64,000 bases of DNA from Symbiodinium natans. Lineage: Eukaryota > Sar > Dinophyceae > Suessiales > Symbiodiniaceae. The stretch lies in assembly GCA_905221605.1 (NCBI GenBank), contig CAJNDS010002350.1:1-64000 (forward strand), read 5' to 3'. Below, piece after piece: positions 12,101 through 21,297 of the stretch (its first letter is position 1; each line of letters opens with the position of its first letter). The notes beneath the pieces are model-generated. The model ran no database searches and was not told where the DNA came from. It saw only the letters and a list, made by a program, of their open reading frames with translations. Position numbers and translations under genes: made by a program.

Positions 12101-15100
12101 AAGAGGTCCAAGCACCACTGCCTCGCCCCCCGATCGCGCAGAAAGCATCGGTCCTCAGCTGGGCGGCAGCTGCCTCACTCCAGCAGGGCCTTGGGCAGCC
12201 ACCCGGCCTTCCCAGACCCCTGTCAATCGTTCCCGCTGCAGCGTGAGCAGCTGGCATCTCGGGCAAGTCTTCCTGGGGTTTAGGGTTTAGGGTTTAGGGT
12301 TTAGGGTTTAGGGCGTGCCCCTTGCGAAGTTAGCTGCAGACCGATGCAGTCTATATCTATGTGAGGCTATAGCCACTGTGCCCACCATGACCGTGGCCCC
12401 GGAACTGACCAAAGAAGCCGTGTCAGGTGCAGGCCTTACCCCTGATCCCAAAACCCGAAATACCACAACCTAAAGAGACCTTACACCCTAAACCCTAAAC
12501 CCTAAACCCTAAACCCTAAACCCTAAACCCTAAACCCTAAAACCCTAGGCTCCCAAAACCCAAGCCTCACAAAACCAGAAGCCTCGGACGGTTTTGGCCT
12601 TGGCGTAGGGCTCGCGGATGCTTGCGGCATAGGCCAGCCGGCCCTTGGCCTCTCAAGGGTAGCAAGGTTTAGGGTTTAGGGTTTAGGGTTTAGGGTTTAG
12701 GGTTTAGGGTTTAGGGTTTAGGGGTTAAGGTTCAGGGTTTAAAGTTTGGGTTTGGGGGGTTTAGGGTTTAGGGTTTAGGGTTTAGTCTCCAAATTCAGGT
12801 CCCCTTTTTGTGGGGTTGCGATGATAAGGTGGCCCCTCATGTTTAGGGCACCCAAAAAGGGACCATATTCTAGAGAACTCACCATCTGACTCTTTTCAGC
12901 CCAATACGTGAACATATATAATATCCCAAGGGCCTACAAAGGTTGTAGTCTGACACGCAATCAGGTTGAAATCTTCTGCGTGCCCATCGTTCGCACAAAA
13001 AGGCGTGCTGCTGGACTGTTTAGTAAGGGCCTCCGCTATGAAGTCAAGCTTGCCGGACTGTTGAGGACCCTGGTGATCCTAAACCTAAAACCCCAAACCC
13101 TAAGGCCTAAACCCTAAACCCTAGCGGGGTCCAAAATGCTTGCAAAGCCAAGCGTAACCTAGGAATAAAGAGGGTGCCCTTTTTGGGTGAAAGGGGCCTA
13201 TAAGGGAGCCTAAACCCCCACGAATGGGAATGAGGGCCTACTCTGGGTCCTAGAAACCCTAAACCCTAAACCCGGAACCCAAAAACAACAGAAACAAATT
13301 AACGTCCTTTAGGGGTTAAGGTTTAGGCTGAAGCCCCAAGACCCAGAACACTCAACCCTAAAGCAACCCTAAAACCCAACATCCTAAACCCCAAACCCAA
13401 AACCCTGCGCAACCTTGCCTCCAGCGTGCACATCAGGTCGGAGAGACTTCCCATGCCGGGATAGGTGACCAAGGAGGCCTTTTTGGTCGGTTTCGAGTGT
13501 CGGGCTTAGTTAAGGTTTAGGGTTTGGGGTCTAGGGTTTAGGGTTTGGGGTTTAGGGCTTAGGGTTTAGGGTTTAGGGGCGTCTCGCAGCGCAGCAGCAG
13601 TAGATGCCATGTGGAAATGGCGCCCCGACGCACCCAGGGGGTTGGGGGGGGGGGGGGGGGCGGCATGTCCCGCGAAGGCACATGTTTTCAATGCAGTCCA
13701 ACAATTTTCATTGGTGCCAGGTTTCTTTCTCCCCACCCTCTCACCCTCAAAGCCTGAACGCAGACCCACGTTGCTGACTTGCTCTTAGTAGGGCTACCCT
13801 TTCAAGAGATTATAATACAGGGACCTGTTTTCCCGAGAAGGAGCCCTAAACCCTAAACCTCAAGCCCCAAACCCTAAACCCAAACCCAAACCCGAAACAC
13901 TAAACCCCAAACCCTAACCCCAAACCCGAAACCCCAAACCCGAAACCCTAAACCCCAAACCCGACACACTAAACCCTAAGCCCTCCGCGGAAATCTCATA
14001 CACTCACCAATAATACCCTAAACCCCAAACCCGAACCCCCCAAACCCCGAAAACCCCAGACCTAAAACCCTAAACCCTATGCACCCTACACCCCAAACCC
14101 GAAACCCGAAACACTAAACCCCAAACCCTAAACCCCAAACCCGAAACCCTAAACCCTAAACCCTAAACCCCAAACCCGAAACCCTAAACCCTAAACCCCA
14201 AACCCTAAACCCCAAACCCTAAACCCCAAACCCTAAACCCCAAACCCTAAACCCTCTTCTGCGTCCTGGGCGCGCATGGAATCCCCAGGTTGGAGGCAGC
14301 AACGAGGCCCATGGGCTCGAAGGGGTCGTAGAGGACCACGCTGACGCCCAGCCTGGGGCACCGTGAGGATGTATAGGGTTTAGGGTTTAGGGTTTAGGGT
14401 TTAGGGTTTAGGGTTTAGGGTTTAGGGTTTAGGGTTTAGGGTTTAGGGCTCTTACTCGGGGCACCGTGGCTTCAATGGACGTATCGGCCGTGTAGGGTTT
14501 AGGGTTTAGAGAAATTGTACAGAGTTTGGGGACCCATGTCGCGCTTTTGAACGAAAGCTTTCAAGGAAACGCGTTGTTTAGGGTTTAGGGTTTAGGGTAT
14601 ACGGTTTAGGGTTTAGGGTTCTATTCTTTCAACATTTTTTGCGGGTGGCCGGGTTTGAGGAGGGGCGGGGGCGAGCGGGGTGCTGGGGTGAAGGGGAAGC
14701 CGAAGCCGGCGGGGAAGGGCGGGGGGGGGGGAGCGCATCGCCCAAGGGGTTTTGGGTTACGCAACTTACTTAAACTCAGCTTGTCAGCTGTTTCTCAAAC
14801 AACTTGGGAAATTCACACTGGTATCACATGCAATTTGTACTTGTTTTGTCTTGAGGGTTTAGGGTTTAGGGTCTAGGGTTAGGGTAAGGCTTCAACAAGG
14901 TTGACGAAGTGGGTTTGGGTTTTTTCCTCGGGGTTTCGATTTGGCTTTCGGGCTCATGGGGCTCAGGGTTTGTGCCCGGCTTGAAACGTAGCCCTCAACC
15001 CTAAGCCCTTATAGTACCCTAAACCCTAAACCCTAAACCCTAAACCCTTAACCCTAAACCCTTAAACCGGTAGGCCTGTGGCTTGTCCTAGGGCAGAAGG

Positions 15101-18100
15101 GTTTCGGAAGCCTATTCCGGATGCAGAAGAAAAATCCAACTTTTTCAGTCCATTCCCTAAGGCTCCATGTACCCTTATAATAGATACTTAGGCCTTAAGG
15201 TACCCTTGTAGGAACCCCTTTAAGGCCCAAGTATCTACTATGTTGGTACATGGAGCCTTAGGGATTGCTATAAAATTTCAGCCGTGCTCCATTCTTCGGC
15301 AACCTCCCTGTCACGGAGACCTGGTGATTTGCGATAATCAGGGACCCTTAATCTAGACACCCACATAGTAGGGTTCCCTGATAATAATGAGGACCCCCAA
15401 TAAGGTACCCCCAAGATATCGTAAGTGAGTCAGAGGACAGCAGAACCCCCACCCCCCCCCCCCCAACAAGGACAGAATGCAGAAGGACTGGTAGCAGGTA
15501 CGTGTGCAGACTGTCCTCGAAGAAAAGAGTTTAGAAACCAAACGCGACCAAACAAAAACAACGGCAAACTCCCCAAACCGTAAACCAAATCCTAAACTCC
15601 TTGAACTGTTCCTACACCCCTAAACCCTAAACCCTAAACCCTAAACCCTAAACCCTAAACTCTGAGAACGGCAGGAGACTGGCGGCAGCGGGCTACCACA
15701 TGCTCGCCGCAACGAAGGACTGTGGCCAGGGGCCAGACGGCTCTCTCGTACAAAGCGCGATCCTGGGTTTAGGGTTTACAGTTTAGGGTTTAGGTTTCTT
15801 GGGTTTTGGGTGTTGTTGAGTTTTGGGGTTTAGGGTTAAGTGACCGGTTCTTAACACCCCGAATACCCTAACCCCAAAACCCGCAAAACGAAACCTAGAA
15901 CGTATCAAGTCATAACAACCCGCGCGTGTGCGCGCTGCGCACATCCCACAACTTTGTGGTTTTTAGTGGTTACTAAATTCCCCATCATCTCCTCTCAGGG
16001 ATATATAGGGGGAGATGGTTAAGGTACCTAGCTAGAACCCAAACCCTAAGCCCTAAACCCTAATTCCCTGATTCCCTGATTCCCTGATTCCCTGCTTCGC
16101 TGATTCCCTCAACCCTAAACCTTAAACCCTAAACTACCCTACCCCTGCAAACCCTAAACCCTAAGAACCAGTGTGTGCCTAAAGCAGGGCCTCCTCGAGG
16201 ATCTCCTGCGCGGGCTGGTACCTTGAGCGCTGGAGAGAAGCCGAGGAGCAAGCTTAAGGGGTGCAAAGGGTTTAGGGTTTAGGGTTTAGGGTTTAGGGTT
16301 TAGGGTTTAGGGTTGACCCCTAGAAGGGACCCTCAATCTTATTCTATACCTAAGTAGCCCCTAAATAACCCCTAAGGTCCCTTCTAAGAGTCCCTTCAGT
16401 CCCTTGACAAGCGTCGGCCAAGAGCCAGACACCTAACCCTACAAACCCTCATTGCTGTACCTTGGGATGTTCACTCGTATACTAACAGTCCTGAATAGGG
16501 ATTGTAGTACCCCGATTATCATCCCTATTGAGGACTGGGAGTACCCTAAACCCGACACCCTGAACCCCCAAACCCGAAACCCTAAGCCCTAACCCCGAAA
16601 CCCCAAGCCCTAAACCCCAAACCCGAAACCCCAAACCCTGAACCCTAAACCCGAAACCCTAACACCCCAAGCCCGGAACCCTAAACCCGTAACACAAACC
16701 AACAAAACTTCAAACCAAAGCCCAGCTGCATCGGCTCGTCAATGCCGCATTTCTCCATGACAAAGTCTGCTGGGTCCTAGTTTGAGGGAAACCTGAAGGG
16801 TTTAGGGTTTAGGGTTTCGGGTTTAGGGTATAGGCTTTAGGGCTCTAACCCCAACCCCTACCGAGACTCCCCAAATAGCCGTCAAAGATACATGCCCACA
16901 TGAAGGTACACTGAGGCCCCGATTCTGGGGGGTATTTGGGGGGTCCTAGCAAAACCCCTAAACCCTAAACCCTAAACCCTAAACCCTAAACCCTAAACCC
17001 TAAACCCTAAACCCTAAACCCTAAACGCTAAACGCTAAACGCTAAACCCTAAACCCTAAACCCTAAACCCTAAACCCTAAACCCTAAACCCTAAACCCTA
17101 ACCCTAAACCTTAAACCCTAAACCCTGGCTCCTCTGGGAGGTAGCCTTCGCAGACCGCCCCAGACTCGACGGCGGCGGCGCGGATGGAAGAAACCGGAGG
17201 CCTGAGATTTCCGAGGAGGGTTTGGGGTTTAGGGTTTAGGGTTTAGGGTTTAGGGTTTAGGGTTTAGGGTTTAGGGGCATTTGAGGCAATTGACGGCGTT
17301 GAAGGGTTTCAAGTTGTTCCCCACTGGGGTTGTTAGATTTCAAGTCAGCCATTCTCCTCGCGCTTAGCTTTGGGCTGGATGATCGAAGCGAAAGTTATAA
17401 ACCCCACACCCAAACCCTGTAAACACTAAACCCTGGTCCCTAGCTAGGCTTCTTCTTCTTCTTCTTCTTGCGATGGCTGTTGTACTGGCGGTTGCTCAAG
17501 GAATTTGTGGGTTGCTTACGCCTTGGTGATTGTAAGGCCCCTGCTTTCTAGGGTTTAGGGTTTAGGGGTTCAGGGTTTTGCTCTAAAGGGTACTTGGGGA
17601 ATTCGTCCAGAAACAACCATGGGGGTACAATGCCCTTGTAGTTTGCAGGTTTTGATAGTGAACGTCGTTTGCTATCTTCAGGAGGGGGGCTCCCTAGTTA
17701 TGCGTAGAGTGACGAGGCCTATTTTAGTTGGAATATGTGTCCTCCGATATATAGTTCGTGCAGTATAAGGAAACGGAATACGCCAGAGTAAGCTACATGT
17801 CCTCTAGTGGAGTGTCAGGGACTGCTGCTCTAGGGCGGAGTCGAGTATCCTAACGTAAGCCTCCCATCGCCCCTTTAAATCCGAATACCAAATAACCAAA
17901 TAGTCTGTGTGCACAATACACTCACAAATATACTTCAGGAATCCTATATACACGCACCGAAAAAACCGTAAACCCTAAACCATAAACCCTAAACCCTAAC
18001 CCCTAACCCCTAACCCCTAACCCCTAACCCCTAACCCTAAACCCTAAACCCTAAACCCTAAACCCTAAACCCTAAACCTTAAACACTGAACCCCATGAAA

Positions 18101-19451
18101 TCAAGACCTCGGAGTGCATCTCCCGCCAGGTTTCGAAACCCTAGGGTTTGGGTTTTAGGTTTCTAGTGTTTATAGGGTTGGGTTTAGGGTTTAGGGTTTA
18201 GGGTTTAGGGTTTAGGGTTTAGGGTTTAGGGTTTAGGGTTTAGGGTTTAGGGTTTAGGGTTTAGGGTTTAGGGTTGCTAGGGTTTACAGGGTTTACAGGG
18301 TTTACAGGGGTTTATAGGGTTTTTCATGGGGTTTATAGGGGTCTATAGGGTTTAGGGTTTATAGGGTCTATAGGGTTTACAGGGTTTATAGGGTCTATAG
18401 GGTTGATAGGGTTGATAGAGTTGATAGGGTTTACAGGGTTTAGGGTTAGGTTTAGGGTTTGTAGGGTTCAGGGGTTTGGGGTGCTTGAAGCTGCAAGCCA
18501 ACGGCAGGAAGTAGTGGACCTTGCAGTTGCGTTTGCGGAGCTCCTTGAGAGGGTTAGGGAGTAAAACCCTAAACGCTGAACCATGAACCCAAAACCCTAA
18601 ACCCTAAACCCTGACACCTAAACCCTAAACCCTAAACCCCAAACCCCAAACCCTAAACCCTTAATCCTGACCCGAGACACTACAGGGTTTTTGCGGGGCT
18701 TGGTAGACTTTAGAGGGTTGATCGGCATTGGGGGATGTTAAAGGGTATGGGACACTGGCACGGCTTGCTGTTCTCAGCTGTTCAGAGTTCCGTTTCGTTT
18801 ATCTAGGCTGCCCAGTAACCTAGGCTTAAAAAGGGTGCCCATTTTTGCTTAGGGCTTTAGGGGCTTAGGACTCAGGTTCCAGATGGACCAGCTAAAGCCA
18901 ACAAAGCCGTGCTTGAAGAAGTGCCTGGAAAGCCCTCCCCAAAACCAAAGAGCCTAAACCCTAAACCCTAAACCCTAAACCCTAAACCCTAAACCCTAAA
19001 CCCTAAACCCTAAAGCCTAAACCCGAAACCCCAAAAGCCTCCCCAAGTCCACCAGCCCTGTCCTGGATCAGCGCGAAGGTCGGATTCACGTGCCCGATCA
19101 TCGCCACGTTGAAGATAGCGACTGTGGGCCCCTCCGGGTCGTTGCAGGGGGAGGGTTTAGGAATTTGGGGGTTTAGGGTGATGGTGTTAGGATTTTAGTT
19201 TTAGGGGTTTAGGGTTTTAGGGTGTTAGGGTTTGAGGGTTTAGGGTTCAGGGTCTAGACTTTAGGGCCCAGGGATTTGCAGAGTTTGAGGTGTAGGGGTT
19301 CGGGGGTTTAGTTTCAGGGTTTGGATTTCAGAGTATAGGTATGCGTTGCATCCTTTACCGGGGGTTCAGGGTTCAAGCGTCGCCTCGATCCTAGAAGGCT
19401 TTCTTAGCACGTCTGCACACGCCGAACCCTAAACACTCGTTCAGCTGCCAT
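73..19451 (-). CDS. UGT/MGT-type glycosyltransferase, about 24 small exons
   Basis: A GT-B fold glycosyltransferase that would move a sugar from a nucleotide sugar to a small acceptor. Seen in order on the minus strand: start MAAER; N-domain IGHVNPTFALIQ with ELRKRNCKVHYFLP; IRAAAVESGAVCEGYLPEE; VVLYDPFEPMGLVAASNLG; KIIYAALGPLAS (the family's VVYVSFGT block); FVPQVEMLNNYTSAFISHVG; FNSLQESLMAG; GVPLVAIPQAVDQPANAR; stop after VEC. The donor-sugar motif H-x-G-x-N-S, E, GVP, P-(x)3-DQ is complete, although the usual HGG reads HVG. The coding part is about 1.3 kb in 19.4 kb. Nearly every intron carries telomere-like arrays. Upstream of the ATG, CCCCTCAG six bases before it is a possible spliced-leader acceptor. 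The middle part (residues encoded at 8-12.6 kb) is poorly resolved. Substrate unknown; no signal peptide is obvious. Confidence 0.85.
185..294 (+). repeat. Telomere-like array (CCCTAAA)n
   Basis: First of well over a hundred interstitial arrays in the window, from two to more than thirty units, in both orientations. Left of an islet they are mostly CCCTAAA, right of it mostly TTTAGGG. Confidence 0.98.
635..668 (-). CDS. UGT exon, C-terminal helix
   Basis: Reads VIAWARHVVHK, like the WIEFVMRHKG region near the end of UGTs. Acceptor TTTAG|GGTC; phase fits the preceding exon ending CC|GTAGTG. The linker from NARKAKE is shorter than usual, so one exon may be missing between 668 and 1011. Confidence 0.6.
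1011..1093 (-). CDS. UGT exon, donor-sugar motif part 2
   Basis: Encodes ESLMAG then GVPLVAIPQAVDQPANAR and KAKE, the classical GVP...P...DQ...NA stretch of MGT-type UGTs. Left flank is (CCCTAAA)n. Starts after TTGCAG|GAGAGC. Confidence 0.85.
1570..1632 (-). CDS. UGT exon, donor-sugar motif part 1
   Basis: 21 codons: VEMLNNYTSAFISHVGFNSL plus Q. H-V-G-F-N-S is the HGGxNS motif with one glycine changed. Acceptor GAG|GTGGAG, donor CAG|GAGCCG (GA donor). CAGGAG occurs at both ends of the downstream intron. Confidence 0.9.
1961..2049. mobile_element. F2 MITE-like palindrome
   Basis: Ends GTTCCCCCCTATACTAACAG and CTGTTAGTATAAGGGGGAAC form one long hairpin around a TTAGTAGGGATT centre. Relatives: 3390-3488, 16464-16540, 19627-19730, 37874-37954, 40808-40916; fragment 31060-31100. 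Confidence 0.85.
2120..2158 (-). CDS. UGT exon, 39 bp, FVPQ block
   Basis: Encodes VPSNVLIRGFVPQ, the conserved NVxVxxFVPQ strand. Acceptor CGAG|GTGCC and donor CAG|GTGGGG; the next exon begins after GAG|GTGG, so the same AG|GTGG is present at both ends of the intron. Confidence 0.85.
3123..3183 (-). CDS. UGT exon
   Basis: RPDALDFLGSSDEEIFDQAS. It ends near GTGAGT, a consensus donor, but the phase of the next exon fits better if CAG|GCATCG is used. Low end is therefore uncertain by a few codons. Confidence 0.65.
3261..3362. mobile_element. F12 MITE-like element
   Basis: CTGGTTCTTAGTAGAGAATG ... TTCCTACTGGAAACCAGCCAG. Relative at 20408-20505, which ends CTACTAAGAACCAGCCAG. Confidence 0.7.
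3390..3488. mobile_element. F2 MITE-like palindrome
   Basis: GGGATGTTCCCCCTTATACT at the left, AGTATAAGGGGGACCCC at the right. Confidence 0.85.
4178..4222 (-). CDS. UGT exon, VLSVG strand
   Basis: DLGDEYFCVLSVGKQ corresponds to the VVLSVG strand after the FGT block. Acceptor AAAAAG|GACC. The 3' border is unclear: GTGGGC inside would be an alternative donor. Confidence 0.65.
4611..4670 (-). CDS. UGT exon
   Basis: AFCQHVWKALLAALKERHIE, 60 bp, phase 0 at both ends, bordered by CCGCAG|GCC and GAG|GTTCAGG. Matches the helix (FWxAxLxAL) following the FGT block. Confidence 0.75.
5126..5267. mobile_element. F1 element truncated into a telomere array
   Basis: Left arm and centre are intact to about 5210; the right arm is replaced by (CCCTAAA)n, ending in a remnant TTGGTTA. 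It lies between the two copies of the LPIGTTGK-coding segment. Confidence 0.75.
5272..5354 (-). CDS. UGT exon with duplicated 3' end
   Basis: TMALSDRWSIDLGHLSGYN then LPIGTTGK. Acceptor GCAAG|GCACTATG joins in phase to the 6795-6896 exon. The last 24 bp recur at 5102-5125 and encode the same LPIGTTGK, with an F1 element and telomere array between; either copy could be spliced to the next exon without changing the protein. Confidence 0.75.
5395..5540 (+). repeat. Long (TTTAGGG)n array
   Basis: About 19 nearly perfect heptamers on the acceptor side of the 5272-5354 UGT exon. Confidence 0.97.
6487..6598. mobile_element. F4 MITE-like element
   Basis: CTTGGAAGCCCTGTTGACTT at the left, AAGTCAAAAGAGCCTCCAAG at the right. 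Relatives: 62111-62230 (intact) and 7254-7759 (interrupted by a telomere-variant array). Confidence 0.8.
6795..6896 (-). CDS. UGT exon, KIIYAALGP strand
   Basis: VKSFGHALPVLELSAGLAKG then RKIIYAALGPLAS. Donor CCT|GTGTAGGG runs straight into TTTAGGG repeats. Acceptor CCCAG|GTGTC; CTCAG|CTCC 19 bp upstream is an alternative. CCAGGTGTCRAGAGC recurs near 7020-7036, presumably the end of the upstream exon. Confidence 0.8.
7280..7680 (+). repeat. Variant array (TCTAGGG)n/(TTTAGGG)n inside an F4 element
   Basis: Two blocks of TCTAGGG (7294-7380, 7437-7502) alternate with TTTAGGG. The homogenised variant implies local amplification, not fresh telomerase synthesis. Confidence 0.9.
8161..8214 (-). CDS. 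Probable UGT exon
   Basis: HVISARSDSFIPRDLER in one open frame; acceptor CCAAG|GCACG, donor GAG|GTGAGGG running into (TTTAGGG)n. Coding by codon use, splice sites and array orientation; no family motif. Confidence 0.55.
9037..9127 (-). CDS. Probable UGT exon
   Basis: IRLTCGTLWTRLRVAADFQA then HMKMCEELLR, an amphipathic helical frame with high GC at third positions. Donor AGG|GTTCAAGG. The right flank is CCCTAAA rather than TTTAGGG, an exception to the orientation rule. Confidence 0.5.
10542..10595 (-). CDS. Probable UGT exon
   Basis: HEWADELRREFSFTAAPP, 18 codons, acceptor GACAG|CATG, donor CCG|GTTGCA, inside a CCCTAAA-islet-TTTAGGG module. Confidence 0.55.
11109..11391 (-). CDS. Probable UGT exon region, two overlapping frames
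   Basis: Starts after GCAG| with AIQDKFGVDLSCHFL then TRRQLLGFRNKG and a TGA. A second frame from about 11348 continues GVTVFADLGKCLEMKEK and stays open to 11109. The frames would join if a GGGG run near 11288-11291 were one base longer. The first part resembles the KYGVPL linker of MGTs. Could be a frameshift, a sequencing error, or two exons. Confidence 0.45.
11530..11740 (+). repeat. Long (TTTAGGG)n with TTTAGGGG variants
   Basis: Perfect heptamers pass into octamers TTTAGGGG at 11634-11735. Confidence 0.95.
12583..12649 (-). CDS. Probable UGT exon
   Basis: AKGRLAYAASIREPYAKAKT then VR; acceptor GAGAG|GCC, donor CGAG|GCTTC. Phase 0 start fits the 13419-13478 exon. Lies in a perfect CCCTAAA-islet-TTTAGGG module. 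Confidence 0.6.
13153..13253. mobile_element. F5 MITE-like element
   Basis: AACCTAGGAATAAAGAGGGT ... GGGCCTACTCTGGGTCCTAG. Relatives: 45234-45348, 56247-56358, 57671-57769; fragments near 45947, 55803 and 18818. Confidence 0.75.
13419..13478 (-). CDS. UGT exon
   Basis: ASLVTYPGMGSLSDLMCTLE. Joins in phase to ...LGIPC from 14274-14352, giving the usual LGIPxxSL step of UGT N-domains. Acceptor AAAAAG|GCC, GC donor GAG|GCAAGG. Confidence 0.75.
14274..14352 (-). CDS. UGT exon, YDPF...LGIP
   Basis: LGVSVVLYDPFEPMGL then VAASNLGIPC, matching the DLVVxDPFxxWGxxxAxxLGIP segment. Acceptor CCCCAG|GCTGGG; GC donor TGC|GCGCCC. CACGGTGCCCC is repeated on both sides of the upstream telomere array (near 14356 and 14458). 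Confidence 0.8.
15162..15265. mobile_element. F6 palindrome
   Basis: CCTAAGGCTCCATGTACC ... GGTACATGGAGCCTTAGG with inner ATAGATACTTAGGCCTTAAG; near-perfect hairpin. Confidence 0.8.
15670..15762 (-). CDS. UGT exon
   Basis: DRALYERAVWPLATVLRCGE then HVVARCRQSPA. Acceptor CCCAG|GATC, donor GCC|GTTCTC, framed by CCCTAAA left and TTTAGGG right. Confidence 0.65.
16716..16776 (-). CDS. UGT exon
   Basis: DPADFVMEKCGIDEPMQLGF; acceptor ACTAG|GACC, donor TTTG|GTTTGAAG. Confidence 0.65.
17146..17201 (-). CDS. UGT exon, GAVCEGYLP region
   Basis: PPVSSIRAAAVESGAVCEG, equivalent to the FRxxVExAGAxxxxY stretch after the first UGT strand. Acceptor CTCAG|GCC, GC donor GAAG|GCTACC. Confidence 0.65.
18108..18140 (-). 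CDS. Possible UGT exon, 33 bp
   Basis: GFETWREMHSE between CTAG|GGT and GAG|GTCTTG. Position between two good UGT exons fits, but the phase to the next exon does not, so this could be intronic. Confidence 0.35.
18290..18450 (+). repeat. 8-mer derivative array (TTTAYAGGG)
   Basis: About 20 units of GGTTTACAGG/GGTTTATAGG following a TTTAGGG block; a mutated, expanded form of the heptamer. Confidence 0.85.
18484..18543 (-). CDS. UGT exon, beta-strand after GHVNP helix
   Basis: ELRKRNCKVHYFLPLACSFK. Joins IQ|EL to the previous exon, giving the familiar LAxxLxxRGHxVxYF pattern. Acceptor CTCAAG|GAG; the 3' end is uncertain. Confidence 0.75.
19063..19131 (-). CDS. UGT exon, GHVNP motif
   Basis: GPTVAIFNVAMIGHVNPTFA then LIQ; the GHxNP motif of the acceptor domain. 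Acceptor GGAG|GGG, donor CAG|GACAGG (GA donor). Confidence 0.85.
19437..19451 (-). CDS. UGT first coding exon, 15 bp
   Basis: ATG at 19449-19451, MAAER, then CGA|GTGTTTAGGG where the donor GT sits directly on the telomere heptamer. Joining gives MAAERGPTVAIF. CCCCTCAG upstream may accept a spliced leader. Confidence 0.65.
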
Positions 19452-19626
19452 AGAAGGCTGAGGGGCTAAACCCTAAACCCAAAACCCTAAACTCGAAACC
19501 CTAAACCCTAAACCCTAAACCCTCCTCAGCTTAGCTCCTTTGTGAGCACCAGTGTGTGAACCCCGAAACCCTGAAACCCTTCAACCCTTCAACCCTGAAA
19601 CCCTTTAGCCCTCAAGCCTTGAACTT

Positions 19627-19730
19627 GGGATGTTTCCCCTTGTTCTAACAGTCCTTCATCGGGATTATAGTTACCCCCCCCCACCCCTAATACAATCCCC
19701 GTTAAGGACTAGTATAACAGGGAACATCCC
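19627..19730. mobile_element. F2 MITE-like palindrome
   Basis: GGGATGTTTCCCCTTGTTCT to AGGGAACATCCC; centre has a C9 run. Confidence 0.8.
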
Positions 19731-19939
19731 GACCTTGAACCCTCAAACGCTGAAACCCTCAAACAGCCAGAATGGAGCCCCCTGCAGGGGGGGGAATAAG
19801 GCTGCTCCAAGAGAGATCTCGGTTCCCTGCTGCTTTCCTTGCGTTAGGGCAAACCCTAAACCCTGAACCCTGAACCCTAAACCCTAAACCCTAAATCCTA
19901 AACCCTAAACCCTAAACCCTAAAGTTTGGGGTCTCGGGC

Positions 19940-19997
19940 CTCTTCGGTAATGGGCTGGCTCATCGGCTGGCTCATGGGCGCCATGGCGGAGGGCGAG
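19940..19997 (-). CDS. Exon-like islet with possible start
   Basis: After TTTCAG| the frame contains ATG (19982-19984): MAPMSQPMSQPITEE, then GAG|GCCCG. A TGA-ended frame TLVLTKELS lies at about 19530-19565. Together these could be a very small gene upstream of the UGT; nothing recognised. Confidence 0.35.
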
Positions 19998-20028
19998 CTG
20001 AAAGCAACCAGGGCAGAGCTAGAGCTTG

Positions 20029-20031
20029 GGG

Positions 20032-20067
<36 letters not shown>
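20029..20067 (+). repeat. (GA)n microsatellite
   Basis: About 19 GA units. Confidence 0.95.
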
Positions 20068-20069
<2 letters not shown>

Positions 20070-21211
20070 GCGATCTAGGGTTTAGGGTTTGGTTTTTTTT
20101 TGGGTTTTTTTTGGGTTTTTAGGGTTTAGGGTTTTTAGGGTTTAGGGTTTAGGGTTTAGGGTTCAGGGTTTGGCAGGCAAGCCTCAAGCCCACAGCAACA
20201 TCCCCTAACCCCAAGCCCAACACCCCAACAAGGGATTAGGGTTCAGGGTTGAGGGTTCAGGGTTTAGGGTTTAGGGTTCAGGGTTTAGGGTTCAGGGTTG
20301 AGGGTTTAGCCCCAAACCCTACACCCCCAAAGGGTCCGCAAGGAACCGTCAGACGATCTCACGACGTGGATACCCGAGGATCCTTCTCACAAACTGAAAC
20401 CCTTAAATTCTGTCGGGTTCTTCGTAGAAGGGAATGAGGGAATTTGGGCCCTGTGTATATACGCTTTGAAGGATTATGTAGGGCCCTACTAAGAACCAGC
20501 CAGAATTTGAGGGTTCTGGGTTTAGGGTTCAAGTGTTCGCGTAGAGAAAAGACAGATGAAGCACCTGCACCCCGGATTTCAAAGCCCTGCCCTTTGGGCC
20601 TACTGATTCTTGCTAGCGAACTAGTGAATCGGGTATGCTAGGGTTTAGGGTTTAGTGAGCTCCCTACGGCCCCAACCCTAAACCAGCCAACCACGCTGAT
20701 CCAAGGAGTGTTTTCCAAAGCCTTGGGCGATGGGCTATGGGCGCTTCTAAACCGAATAACTGTGGCGAGGCAGCGACCACCAAAGCCATTCCATTCGGGC
20801 CTTTTTAGGGCGAACTATATCGGGGGTAACTTAGGGTGGTACGACTCAAGGCCCCTTATAAGGGTCTTTGCTGGCCGACATCAAGGTGAGCAAGCTCGCC
20901 AGGTGATGAGCGGCCTTGTGATCGCGACCCCCTCACGAACCACGACTGCGCGTGGATGCTAAAACGAGCCGAGGGTGCCAGGACTACTGTACAGGTCATG
21001 CACCGTCGAGCTCGGATGCGCGTGACCCTGGTCAGCCACGCGCACATCTCTGGTACCCCGATGACCTGCTACACAGGACTGTTTCGACTATATTCTTCAC
21101 CGAAATCGGATATTTTCAAACCCTACTAAACCCTAAAACCCTAAAACCCTGAAACCCTGAAACCCCCAGGATATTGGCGGGGGGCCCTTTGCAAGCACCA
21201 GGTCTCCCAGT

Positions 21212-21297
21212 CTAAGAGCAGTCCGAATCCTCATCCTCTTCCTCGTCTTCCTCCGACTCTGATTGTGGTGGCGGCGTTGGCGGCTTGAACTTCTTGG
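21212..21297 (-). CDS. PARP last exon, acidic tail
   Basis: [20 protein letters not shown] then DEDSDCS and TAG at 21212-21214. Acceptor ATCCAG|CC; phase 1 join to the 21706-21817 exon. Acidic C-tail is not typical of PARP1/2 and may be a nuclear or histone-contact extension. Confidence 0.8.

Noticed and set aside
17295-17521. An apparent gene border: start MADLKSNNPSGEQLETLQR at 17352 and a stop exon ending HRKKKKKKKPS at 17440
   Set aside because: UGT motif exons continue in correct order on both sides (18484 and 17146), so this lies inside one intron; the frames are probably chance.
20893-21127. 78-codon open plus frame ending SSPKSDIFKPY with an overlapping minus ORF
   Set aside because: Both strands are open, no motif, no splice or start evidence; left unassigned.
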